From contig NC_049987.1 in the NCBI RefSeq assembly GCF_000003815.2, positions 8,883,100 through 8,947,099 on the forward strand: a stretch of 64,000 bases of DNA, given 5' to 3'. Source of the stretch: Branchiostoma floridae. Lineage: Eukaryota > Chordata > Leptocardii > Amphioxiformes > Branchiostomatidae. Below the pieces are notes generated by a model. That model saw only the letters and a program-made list of their open reading frames with translations. It searched no databases and was not told where the DNA came from. Of the stretch, positions 35,285 through 56,779 are shown one piece after another. How positions within the stretch are numbered: the first letter of the stretch is position 1; every line of letters starts with the position of its first letter. The translations under genes were made by a program, and so were the position numbers.

Positions 35285-36269
35285 GGACACAAAGGACCCC
35301 ACAAGGCCAGTTCTTCTGTGTAATATGTAGTTTTGGAGCCATGTAAGTGGAACCAAAACTGGCCAAGAAAATTCCAAATTGTAATGTCTTTGTAAGCAGT
35401 CCTGTAAGAAAACCTTTTTCCCTTGATCTTGAATGGTCAAAACAAGTCTTAAATCTCTTTTCAAGAGTTTTAATCAGGTTTGATTTTGTTGCAGTTTGGT
35501 CATACAAAAGGCTTATCTTACTTCAAAAAGAGTTGAAAAAGCGCATTTTACTAATTGCAACAGCCTTTTCTAGAAACATTTCATCTGTGACTGTTGTACA
35601 TAATTCAGTTCAGTACATCTGGGTCATTCTATCCATTCCATTTTGATGATAATATTTTACCTCTGGAGCCTGAACATTTTAACTGGAATCTATATGACAA
35701 ATAGGCAATTTCTGACAATTCCAGATTTCTTTAATACAAACTTTTATGGATGTTGTTTAACTTTTTTAACACCTGTGCCACAGAACTTCACGTGGCCTTA
35801 CTCAAGTTAACTGCCAGTTTCTGGTGCTAACAGTCACACTAACTTGTATCACGAGGGTTACACTTGATGCTGACTATCAGATGGTGAGACACTGCCTGAC
35901 TTGTTAAGAAACGTTGGTAAGTTAATTTCTCAAGGGCAGAGAAATCTTGTATTGTACATGTACATGTACTAGTTACAGTATTTTCTTTAGTCTGATGACA
36001 ATGTATATAATTGCTATTGAGAGTCAATGATACAGATGAATGAAAGAATGAATGAATGGACAAATGAATGAATGAATGAATAAGTGGACTGATGAAGATA
36101 AAACTAATGTAAGAAATACAGACTAAAACAAGCGATCTCAAGGTGCCTAGGTTATGTCTCACTTTATTACTGTAAGATGACCACCCTATAATAATCCATA
36201 TTTACCGGACCAAATGTACATGTACTATCCCTGAAAAAAAAAAGATGTCGACAAGGTCTTACAAACAAA

Positions 36270-36530
36270 TCAACATCTTAGTGTGGCCTTACTTTTGACA
36301 TTCTCAATAGCAATGATAGCTACAATCTCACCTAGTAAGATGTAACTTAAGTAAGGTCTAACATGTGAATGACCATCTTAGTGTGGCCTTACTTCTCACA
36401 TTCTTAGTAGCAATAACACTGTAACAAACTCACTTAGATGTAACTTTGAATATGATATCAGTAAGGTTTAACAACTGAATGACCATCTAACTTCTGACAT
36501 TGTTAGTAATACAGATATAGTAATCTTCTT
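36270..36530. repeat. Three-copy tandem repeat
   Basis: A unit of about 100-110 bp containing GACCATCTTAGTGTGGCCTT, CAATAGCA/TAGTAGCAATA and AGATGTAACTT recurs three times with divergence, downstream of CYP39A1. Confidence 0.7.
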
Positions 36531-36909
36531 CGTCGTGTCATCACTAAACTTTGACATCTGATATAGTAATGAAATCACCATAAGCCACACTTTAATCTTC
36601 ATTCCTCAATGTTGTGTGAACTCCGATGTATTTTGAACATTTTTAATGTGTAATACTTCTACAATTACTGCCACTTACATTTGACTTTTGTTTCAAAAGA
36701 GTATGTTGAGGGTTTGTGCAATGCCTTGTATTGTATATATTATGCACATACTTTATGTACATGTCAAGTTAGGCCAAACCAGGGGATATGGTCTTTGTTG
36801 TAACATCCTGAACTAATGATTGATGAATTCTAATTGGAGTCGTTTTTCAAAGCACTGAAGGGCTTCTGTTTTTTAAATGTGATTGTTTCTGTTCAAATGC
36901 ACTTGCTGT

Positions 36910-36915
36910 AATAAA
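36910..36915 (+). terminator. Candidate poly(A) signal AATAAA
   Basis: Canonical hexamer 1.6 kb downstream of the CYP39A1 stop codon. Use by that gene is not demonstrated. Confidence 0.3.
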
Positions 36916-37266
36916 AGTCTATGATACCATGCGTACAATGATTTTTTTAATGTAGCTTTCATTTCACACTGTACAATGTATAACACTTACTTAGGAACAA
37001 AAACAGTTCCTACCCAAAATACTGTCCCAGCCACAAGCTTTTAGTAAAAGTGAATAGATACACCTTCTTTTCAGTCCAACATGGATGTTAGGATAACCTA
37101 ATTTACAATAATTATACACTTTCAAGAGGTATTCTTCTCTGAAGGCATTGTACTGTGCTTAACATTCAACTCATCCTACCTTAGCCTGGTGTCCACACCT
37201 ATTATAGCTGCTTGGTAGTTATAATAGGTTTGGATAACCTATCTTCATTCCATCAGGTTTTACAAA

Positions 37267-37412
37267 TACTGTAAATGCAGAAATGTTCGCGGTGGTTTTA
37301 TATTCGCGTTTTTGCGGTGGCCACTTCACTGCAAACTTAAAACCACCGTAAACACTCCGTTTTCCCGCTACCGCGAAAGTAAATCCCCGCGAACTTCAAT
37401 GCATTTACAGTA
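37267..37412. mobile_element. MITE with 13-bp terminal inverted repeats, copy 2
   Basis: Same TACTGTAAATGCA / TGCATTTACAGTA ends and internal TTCGCG motifs as the 34.9-kb copy, but shorter (146 bp), with an internal deletion relative to it. Confidence 0.85.
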
Positions 37413-37599
37413 GGCAAGAACATAATGTAGCTATATCAATATCTATCATCCTCTTGATGAAATCAATGATAACAATACAAGCATACCCATTGCTGTGTTT
37501 TTCCAACCACGCTAATACATTTGGAAATATGTTAGAAGCCCCCAATACTACCAGTACTGGTACGTCCCTTGTTCAGGCCCTTGTGGTGCCTAGTAGTGC

Positions 37600-37845
37600 T
37601 GGTGCATAAGGCACAATGTTTCCTTGCTGTTTCGGTATATTTTTACACTGAGGGGTTGCCAGTCCATTAACATGCTCAGGGCACTTCCTTGAACAGGAGG
37701 CCTCTATTTTACTTCTATTCTGAAAGGCAAGTGCAGCCCCAACCGAGATGCCGCTCCCAGGATTGAACCATCGTCTCCTTCAACTAATAAGAGCCAGTTC
37801 AAGTGTTAGGCTGCTACCAGTTGAGCTACAGGGACATCCCTATAC
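37600..37845 (-). mobile_element. tRNA-derived SINE
   Basis: On the minus strand the head resembles a tRNA: TAGCTCAACTGGT (A-box-like) and GGTTCAATCCTGG (B-box-like), followed by GGTTGGGGCTGCAC. The tail resembles the element near 62.7 kb. Boundaries are approximate. Confidence 0.6.
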
Positions 37846-37860
37846 TACCGGAACAGTACA

Positions 37861-40776
37861 TCATAAAGCGATGCCTAAATTGGCGTGAGGGTCCACACTC
37901 TGGCTGAACTCCCGCGAGGCGTTGAGCAGCTCCTGACGATAGTCCATCATGCCCTGCCAGTGTTTGGAGTTCTTCAACAACTTGTTATTTTTCTTGGCCT
38001 CGTAGTGGAACTGACTCGTCTTCATCTCATACCTGTAAAAAAAGCAAATCATGCCTTGAGTATCTTGATTGTTGGGATCCTCTGGAGCAAAGTTGTCATT
38101 TCAGGAATCATTTATGACAGTAAAACAGATCTGTCAGATATACATCAATTGATTTCCAATAGATACTGCGAATCTTTATGTTTATATTCATAGCAGATCC
38201 TATTAGTATTAGCATTTATTAAGCAGCTTGGTTGAAAACATCACCATACCCACTTAACCCATGAGGTTGAAAGCTCAGGTGCTTGCAGCAAAGCTATATC
38301 ACATTCAGATCACATGTCCCTCCACCAAGCTTTTGGACGGAAACAGCTAGACTTAGTCAAATTTATATGATGAACCGCAACCATTTACTATTGAAACTAC
38401 CATCTATCTATCTGTCCATGTATATGAAACTACTGCCGGGAATAGAACCACGGACTACTGATACCACAGTCACTTCTGATAGCAAGAGAGAGTATTGCAG
38501 AAGGGAAGATGGTTTAGCTATGAGACTTAGAGGCAGATGTGTGTTGAACACAGGTCCCAAGCCCAAGGAAGCCTTTATCAAACCCATCCTCAGTAGTGTC
38601 ACAACTGTCTCCCTTTTTCACTTGCTCCGTGCAAGCAAGCAAAAAGAATGAGCCAGCGGTAGATACAGAGGATGGTATCCAGGCAAGTTCAACCCAGTAT
38701 GGCCCCCAAATAGTGCTGCATATAAGACCATATCCCATGTAAACCAATATACTGTACCAGGCAGGGCTGGGTAGATTGTTGGGTCCATGCCAGCTGCCAC
38801 ATATTTGAAATAAAGAAATCAGTAAGTATACAAAGAGTATGTCCACAATCTTGAGGCAGTCTGGACATCAAAGTATTTGAGCATGATGTGAGCAAACTAC
38901 AGAATGATCGGCATTCTACACATTATTGTTTTACTAATACGAGTAGAGATAGAGAAGATGTAAAAGACCATAGAAGGGAGCGGGGAAAACATCAATGTAA
39001 AATGTTTGATGGTCAATCCATGTGGCTTGTGCATCATTTTCTTGGTACTCTGTATACATCATATTTCTCAATGTCTCTGCTTTAAAAGCCTCTTCTTGTT
39101 GATCTTATTTTTGTTATTTTCACCCTCCACACAAGATCCTCACAAGATCTGAGTGATTTCATCACATCAAAATTAAACATTCCAAGCAAATGTTGAAAAT
39201 TACTGTAGACATAATGCTGAATGGAAACAAGTGAAAGAGACAAGATCATAGAATCTGTATTCAATTCATGATAAACAACAAAGCTTAGGTCAAGACTAAA
39301 TAAAAAAAGTCTTTCAGTGACTTACCACTTGGGCTGTGGGCCCCTGATTCTCTCTAACTCCTCTTCCCTTTTCAACTCCAACAGGTGTTCCTCCTCAATC
39401 CTCAGTCGTTCTAACCGCAAGCGAGCGAGCTCCTTTTCCCACGGCGAGTCCGAAACCGTCCGCCCACTCAACTTATCGGCCTCTGCCAGTAGCGGCGTGT
39501 TGTTCTTGATGGACTGTTCCAACAAGTACTTCCTGGTTTCAGGCTCCAGGGATTCCAGGAACTGTTTGCTGATGTCTTTGAGTGCACTGTCTGAATTCAT
39601 GGGCTTTTCTGGAACTGGAGTTGTGGAATTCCAGGTGAACTTCTTGGACTTGGATCTGGACTGTCTTGGGGAAACTTGCGCTGAGGTTTACGAGGGAGGG
39701 GAGATGTGTCCAGAAAAACGGGCGATTCCTTTTTCACCTTAAGCACAGGTTTCCATGCAGGACTAGGGGACGGAGACCGACCTCGTGTTAGAGAACTTGA
39801 CCTTGATCGTAAACGACCTCTGCTCTGTCTCAATGCAGGTGACACAGACCGTGTTCGTAAAGACGTTCTTGTTCGTGATCTTGACCGCCCTCTTTCTTGT
39901 TCTACATCCTCCATCATACGTTCCATACGAAGAGCAGGTGACAAGGCTCGTACTGGTGACTGTGGCCTCGGCTGGATCTTTGGTGGTCGTAGCGACTTCA
40001 CTCCAATTATATACGGTGCCTGCAACCTCACAGGGTAGCTTGTTGCATTGGATGCGATGTCTGTTGGTGTGACCCTTGCAAAGGGACTTTTGTCTGCAAT
40101 TTCGGAACCAAACCTCCCGATGGTTCTGTTCACAGGGGACACAGATCGAGGGGGCACGCCACCCTCCTGTAGGGTGGGGTAATACCCCACCTCCGACGTC
40201 AGGTGTTTGGGATCTGTGTACCACTGCTTGTCGTGCGCAGCTGCAGGTTTGTCACTCACCCACTTGTACTCATGGCTTGTCACATTCTTGGAGTGCAGCG
40301 GACGTGGGATATCTCCATCACCTCTCTCTCCGGTTGATGCTTCTTCATCATCCCTGTCAATCAGCCTGCGCAGCTCTTCATCCACGCTGTCTTCACTGTC
40401 ACTGTGCACAATTTTCTCCTGCACTTTATCGCTGAAAGACACACTCTTGTTCAGCTGCCCCCTCCCAAAGCTGCCACTGTTACTCAGGGCACTCAGGTCA
40501 AGTCTGAGATCAGTGAGTGACTTTTCCAGCTCGTAAACTGAAGGACTGAGGGACCTTCCTTCTGCCTTAAAGATGTCTTGAAGTATTTCTTCTTTTGTCT
40601 TTGAAATTCTAAGATCTTCTTCGCTGTGACTTCTGCGGAGATCACTTCTGTAGGTCCTCATTGCAGCAGTTTTTGACGAGGGACGATAGTTCCCGGGATC
40701 ATAGGTGCGACTCTGGGTCAGGTCTCGGGTGGTGATGGTTTTTTGAGAGTTTGTAAAGTACCCGCCAGGATGATCC
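37861..40776 (-). CDS. Unrecognised charged SP/RS-rich protein, 3' part, with frame break
   Basis: Two exons are supported: 40776-39326 and 38032-37861. The donor after PKW (TG/GTAAGT) and the acceptor before YEMK join in phase. The large exon opens with ...HPGGYFTNSQKT, continues through SHSEEDLR, several Ser-Pro and Arg-Ser stretches (SRSRTRTSLRTRS), and in that frame stops at 39597-39599. The next frame runs on from an overlapping ATG at 39600 and encodes a highly charged segment, PWEKELARLRLERLRIEEEH, then the YEMKTSQFHYEAKKNNKLL exon to the stop at 37861. Both halves look coding, so one gene with a single-base indel (assembly or allele) between about 39690 and 39600 is likeliest. The upstream start exon was not found. 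I do not recognise the family. It is probably divergent with NUDC. Confidence 0.7.
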
Positions 40777-42219
40777 CTAGAAAGACATTAAAGATTCATT
40801 AACAGCCTTGCCTATAGATCAATATATTGGTCAAAGACATTCTTTGCATATCGCTTGAAACAGCTAATAAGTGTAAAAGGGCAAGTGGAAATAGTCTCCT
40901 GTCTCCCGAGATTCAAACCGAGCCATACCTGGGCCGTCAAATCACGCTAAACCATTACGCCAAAAGGGTCAGACCCATTTGGCATGGTCAGTTTGGTGGT
41001 GCTTGAACCCCATTGTTACATTTGCACAAATACCAAATTTTTAAAACTTTGTGATATGTCCTAAGATGGATCTCAAATTCACTTTGCCTTAAAAAAAGAC
41101 ATTTCTGTGCTTTCCAGACACCCTGACAACAATCGTTCAGTCATACATTGATTGTTCACCCTCCAGCCATTGTTACCTTGCCAGCTCTATTGACTACTGA
41201 CAGATTGTTTGACCACTCTGACATGACAACCTACAGTTTAAAAGTGGACATACAGGTATGTTCAGTTCAAAGGTCAGCCAGGTGAAACCAACCTATTTAT
41301 CAAAGTGGGCTGTACAAATTTATTTAAAGGGCACAATCACCTAGCAAGTCAAAAATGAGGGCTTTATGTAAACAAGATAAGAGCTCTAAATGTTAGTATT
41401 ACTGTAGCAATAATGGTTTAATGGTTGGAATCAAAGTGTTATGTGCATTGCCAAAAAGATAGAACACTCATTTTCAGAAGCCTTATTCATGATCTGAAAG
41501 GAAACCCAAAGGTGCTTGATCATTGCAAAGTAAATGGGTTCTTTCTGTCAAGGGATTCAATTAACGGGTGCATAATTGGGATAAAAAGGGTACTGATTTG
41601 ATTTGATTTGATTTGATTGCTACATTGTTTTTAAATTTGATTGGGAAAATTTGGTGAGTGTTCGATACTTAAACAAGAGAACTTTCATCCTGGTTTTAGT
41701 TCTAAAGGAGGCATGGCTAGCAAAAGTACAAAAACAAAGCTATGGCGATACATTTGTATCTTTTAGCCACAAATCCCCGTTTTCTACGGACACACAAACA
41801 AATCCAAGCAAACTCTATCCTGTCAATGATAACGTTATAGTTTTTAAAAGCAACGTGGAGTCTTGGTGGTTAGTTCTACGACGACCAATGGTTTAGGCAA
41901 TACAAACGTCAGAAAATTCTTCCGAATCATTATTTGCACCATAAACATCAATAAACAGTCCACATTCTTCAGCATAATGTTTTACAATAAGTCTACCGAT
42001 TTGAAATTTTCCCAAGCTATTGTTGTTATAACGAACATGCCGCTACACAATGTATCAATGACAGGTGTAACGAACAGGTGGTTGTGGAAGAGGCGTCCTT
42101 AGTAACAATGTAAACAACGATGTTTTCCGGTCATTCTCTCAAAAACTGTACAGAATTTGGACGAAAACTGGACACAGAATGATAGGGGAGATTCTCAGGA
42201 ATGTAAAAATGTTCACCTG
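40777..42219. other. Upstream intron or intergenic region, no exon assigned
   Basis: The exon ending at 40776 starts at an acceptor in phase 2, so at least one upstream exon of the minus-strand gene should lie in or beyond this region; it was not identified. A (TTGAT)n tract lies near 41597-41621. Confidence 0.5.
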
Positions 42220-42363
42220 ATGGGAGTTTTCCGTCCGTGGAGGACGAAATCGTCGTCGACACCGTCTTGGCCCGCCCAGGACATCTTCGAGTGTGTGAAG
42301 GAAGACTGCCGCAAGGAACAGTGGGATTGTTGGGGCAACACCCTGGGAACGATTATTGGATGA
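42220..42363 (+). CDS. Possible 47-residue small protein
   Basis: The frame runs from an ATG (MGVFRPWRTKSSSTPSW...) to TGA and carries three close Cys-containing stretches (ECVKEDC, WDCWG). Codon third positions are GC-rich compared with the flanks, which is coding-like. It ends ...TLGTIIG. The frame stays open upstream to about 42157, so it may be the last exon of a spliced gene. It lies in the interval upstream of NUDC. No family was recognised; chance remains possible. Confidence 0.35.
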   Translation: MGVFRPWRTKSSSTPSWPAQDIFECVKEDCRKEQWDCWGNTLGTIIG

Positions 42364-42647
42364 TACCATTTATTCCGCAGGGAGATTCCGTTAAATAATA
42401 TTTCCCCTATCGTTTGACATATGTTTAAGATATGTATCTATTTCCAAACATAAAAATGGCATACAAATACCCTATTCATAGTTTATTGAGTTTTTGTTTG
42501 TTATTCCTCAGCTGGATATTAAAATCTAGAACATTCGATCGTAACCTTCGACCTTTATGAACGAGAGTGTGCACCGCGGGAACGGCCAGAGAGAACTGAC
42601 TGCGAAGAAAAGGAGGTTTAAAAGTATCGAATAGATAGATAAAGATA

Positions 42648-45600
42648 ATGTCACAGGACGAGAGATTCGACGGGATGCTGATGGCCATGGCCCAGCAGTG
42701 CGAGGGAGGCATTCACGAGGTAAAGAACACGGAAGAGACGCAGTGTGTTGTACATGTGTGCTCGCCAACGCACAGTGGTTTCGGCCCCCCTCCCCAAATA
42801 TTGTCCATGATTTCCATGATTCCTCTTCTAGTATGTGAACTATCACCTCCCTTCTAGGAGCTCGGTTGGCTTTTTGATAAGTAGAAATTATCTCAGCCTT
42901 TTAAAGGTAACTCTAGTTCATAATATGCGACCATAATCTTCATTAAACCACTACACTGCCACAGTGTGGCTAATAAGATTGTGCTGAGTACAAACATAAT
43001 TTGGATTTGATCTTACATAGTTCTTTTTCATACATTCTGTAACCTGTTGTAATCAGTTTTATGCCTTCCTTGTGGTGCTGAACAGATGTTAGACGTCATC
43101 TTTAGTTTCCTGGAACGGAAGACAGATTTCTACGTAGGAGGCGGGGATGGAGCAGCTGAAAAGGTAAAACTGTTCACAACAAGCCTTTCCAAGCAGTTCA
43201 TACTTACTTGGTTCTTTTATGGATGAATTACAAACACAAACTTTGTTTTAAGTATTTTATGTAATTTCACGGTACTAGTAAAAGGGGAAAGGAGGTTTCG
43301 GGTTGAAGCAATGCTGTTTTACAGTAGTACAGATGAAAAATGCATATTTCACAGCAAAAGTGCTAAGTTAACGAAAAACACAGTGACTATTTCATGATTT
43401 ACAACAAAACTTATCTAAGTTTATCCTGTAAACGAACAAATAAGATCCATTTTCTTTTGTCACTTTTGATATTATATGCATGACGAAAGATGACATAATC
43501 TGTAGGATAGCACAAGTCTGAAACAAGTCTGTCTTTCTAGATTATCATGGAAAAGTTCCGCACGTACAACAAAACAGCAATGAAGAAGAAGAAAGAGCAG
43601 GATGTGGAGAAGAAGAGAATAGAGGCAGAAAGAAAGAAGAAAGTGGAGGAAAAAAGAAGGAAGGAAGAAGAGGAGAGAAGAAAAGCAGAGGAAGAGCCCA
43701 AAATAAAAGAACTAACAGATGAAGAAGCAGAGAAATTGCAAGCTGAGCTTGATCAGGTGGGTTGAATCAATAGTTCTTTATTAGAATTCTACCAACCTAC
43801 TTCATAAAATGTACCAAAGCACACTGAAATGTTCTTATGTCTCCTTCTTTGAATCGTTTTTCTTTCAACACTATACAAGTTTACCTCTGCAATGTGTTTT
43901 CTTATTTCTTTGTCAGTCGTCAGTCATAGACTATCAGGTTATATATGATTGACTGAATGAAAGTCTCAATATAAAGCTTTGATCCAAGGTGGTAAGTCTT
44001 GCAAAGATCAACATGCAAGTTCTATTTCTCGTGTTTAGAAGTAACACCTTATCTCTTTACAGAAGAAGGAAGGAGGCCAGCAGAACACTGAGAGTGAGAG
44101 TGCACCTGCTGCTAAAGATGAAGAGAAAGAAAAGTCTGGGGTGTGTATTCACATGCCCTTTCTATAAACTCTTGAATTTACCTGTTAAGATTGACCTGTT
44201 AAGATTGATTTCAAGTTGGTCATATTTGAATGTAACCATTAACACAAACCACCCTTTGTCAGACTTTAAACATTGTTGTTTGACTGTTAGAGTGATGAAG
44301 AGGAGGATGAAGAAGACAAAGGCAAGATGAAGCCCAACGCTGGTAACGGAGCAGACATGCCCAACTACAGGTGGTCACAGACACTGGGAGAAATCGAGGT
44401 AAGGTAACCTTCTGATTTAGTTATGATTGATATCTTTCTCTTCCATTGAGTCCTTATACTACCACTGTCTCTCACTACAAGTCACTGCTGCCTTTCTATG
44501 ACAATGATTTTAATGTTGAATTGTACTTGTAACGTCATATATAACATTTGTAAATGCTATTTTAACAGCTAAAATTTCTTTGATCCATTATACAATTTCA
44601 ATTTGGCTGCCCATGTTGGACACCATGTATTTTCGCACAAATAAACCGTTGATACATGTTTGCATAACTATGTTGATACAGTATGATTTATTTTGTATCA
44701 TAAAAATAACCCATGTGTTCATTTTCTTAACAGTTAAAAATCCCCTTCAATGTGACCTTCCCAGTGAAGAGTAAGGATGTGATCTGTGAGATTAAGAAGC
44801 ATTCCCTGAAAGTGTCGCTGAAGGGACACCCGCCCATCATAGACGACAAGTTTCCTCACGAGATCAAGATGGAGGAGTCCTTCTGGACCATTGAGGACAG
44901 GAAGATGCTCATGGTTCATCTGGAAAAGGTTTGGATTATATTTCTGAAGTGTGGTTGTGAAATAGCAATGTTTGCAACATTGTCCTAATATTCTTTTTGA
45001 GCACAAATACATGGCCTTTCATATTTGATGTCATAGATATTACTCATATAGATTTATAATCTGAATTCATGTTGATCTCTAAAACATACCAGTTCCTTGT
45101 ATGCTCTTTTGTTGCCAACTTCACTTGTTTTAACATGACTTTTCACTCCTCTTTCAAGGTGAATCAAATGGAATGGTGGGACAGGATTGTGGCCGCTGAC
45201 CCACCAATCAACACCAAGAAAGTTAACCCAGAGAATTCCAAGGTAAGTGACATTATGCATCACCAGCACACACACACCAAAATAACATTATATAGTGCAG
45301 GGCCTTTTGGGAGCAGGTGAAAAAACAGAAAAGAGGGTGTAAAGAGTCTAGCTATTTTTGTCAAGACATTTGGTGAGTTGACAAAATAGGGTGTGGGAAG
45401 TCTAGCTATTTTTGTGATGACATTTAATGGTGTGTGTTCTTCCAGCTGTCCGACCTTGATGGAGAGACCAGATCTATGGTGGAGAAGATGATGTATGACC
45501 AGAGACAGAAGGCCATGGGACTGCCTACATCAGATGAGCAGAAGAAAGAGGATGTCCTTAAAAAGTAAGCCAAGAACTAGAGCTACAATCTTTTCATTTC

Positions 45601-45759
45601 ATGCTTTGCATCTGTCAATTGGAAATCCTAGCAAAAGCAGAAAATGCATAATGGTTGAGGAATAATCAGTCTGCTGTGTTTGAAATTGCTTGTGTTTCTT
45701 CCCGCAGGTTCATGGAGCAGCATCCTGAGATGGACTTCTCGAAGGCAAAGTTCTGTTAA
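42648..45759 (+). CDS. NUDC: NUDC, nuclear distribution C protein (nine exons)
   Basis: Orthologue of NudC, a dynein- and Hsp90-associated co-chaperone needed for mitosis, cytokinesis and nuclear movement. Exons: 42648-42719, 43086-43163, 43541-43756, 44063-44140, 44291-44398, 44734-44928, 45159-45242, 45446-45564, 45708-45759. They join in phase to 333 residues, close to the vertebrate length. The N-terminal NudC domain opens [13 protein letters not shown]; a charged coiled coil (about 52-120) ends with [12 protein letters not shown]; an acidic linker precedes the CS (p23-like) domain from about residue 173 ([12 protein letters not shown]) to about 262 (MEWWDRI). The C-terminus carries the highly conserved [20 protein letters not shown] and ends [11 protein letters not shown]. 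All introns have GT/AG ends. It is tail-to-tail with ORC3. Confidence 0.96.
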
Positions 45760-46592
45760 AGACATAAACATCCTGAAATGTCAAATGAAGAAAGATTGCT
45801 ACACAATCCACCAACTACATGTAGATGTAGACAATGTTATAGACACATAGAAGATAACATTACCTAAAGCAAAGTAGATAAAAAGGCAAAAATTACACAA
45901 CTGTGCTCAGACCCTTTTAAGTAGCACTACTTTTTTTGCCAAAAGAGTATGACCTAAAGAATCTGTGTAGAAAATGTAAAGAAAGATGTGTAGGAGAGGC
46001 CAATGCTCAATACGAAGATCAAGTTCCATGGTGCATTTCATACTTGTTGATACTTTATTTTTTGCATTCCAAAAAAATAGTTAACACAACATCCTACAAA
46101 TGTACATGTACCAGCAAATAAACTAGTTGTAATGATGACACAACCATCACACATAGTTTATTGACTAGTGGCTACAAAATGGCTGGCTGTTCTAATAGTA
46201 ATAGTAATAGTTGTTTTCTTTTCTGTTTTCATACTTTTAATGTCACCAATCTATTGCAAAGAGAAATCTGCTTCATATCTATTGGTACAAGCAGTCGTCT
46301 TTGTACCAAGTTTGCTTTGGAATAAACCATGATTCTTTTCAGACTCTTGCAACCTTTTTAATATGAGTCGATTAAGGCTCTGAGGTAATGCTATGTTATA
46401 AGTTTCATGAAGTTATACAGGATAGTTTATAACATAAGGTATAAATTTTAATTGGAGGCACTTTTTATATGAATATACAGATTTTTTCTTAAGAAATTTG
46501 TGTACATGTTCCTGTGTATTCCCAGTGCCAAGTATCCCTAGCCTCTCCTGAGTTGTACATTTTTAGTTGACCCATGATGGTACAATACTTCC
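45760..46592. other. Convergent 3' region between NUDC and ORC3
   Basis: 833 bp between the two stop codons. AATAAA on the plus strand at 46117-46122 is a good NUDC poly(A) candidate. TTTATT near 46157 could serve the minus-strand ORC3, so the two 3' untranslated regions may come close or overlap. Confidence 0.5.
46117..46122 (+). terminator. Candidate NUDC poly(A) signal
   Basis: AATAAA 358 bp after the NUDC stop codon. Confidence 0.5.

Positions 46593-56779
<10,187 letters not shown>

Larger units (their letters stand above)
35285..37266. other. CYP39A1 3' flank and intergenic sequence
   Basis: No gene recognised. Part is probably CYP39A1 3' untranslated sequence: an AATAAA at 36910-36915 is a candidate poly(A) signal. 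A tetranucleotide GAAT tract lies near 36045-36080. Confidence 0.5.

Noticed and set aside
35070-35507. Minus-strand frame overlapping the last CYP39A1 exon
   Set aside because: Antisense shadow of the coding exon and flanking sequence.
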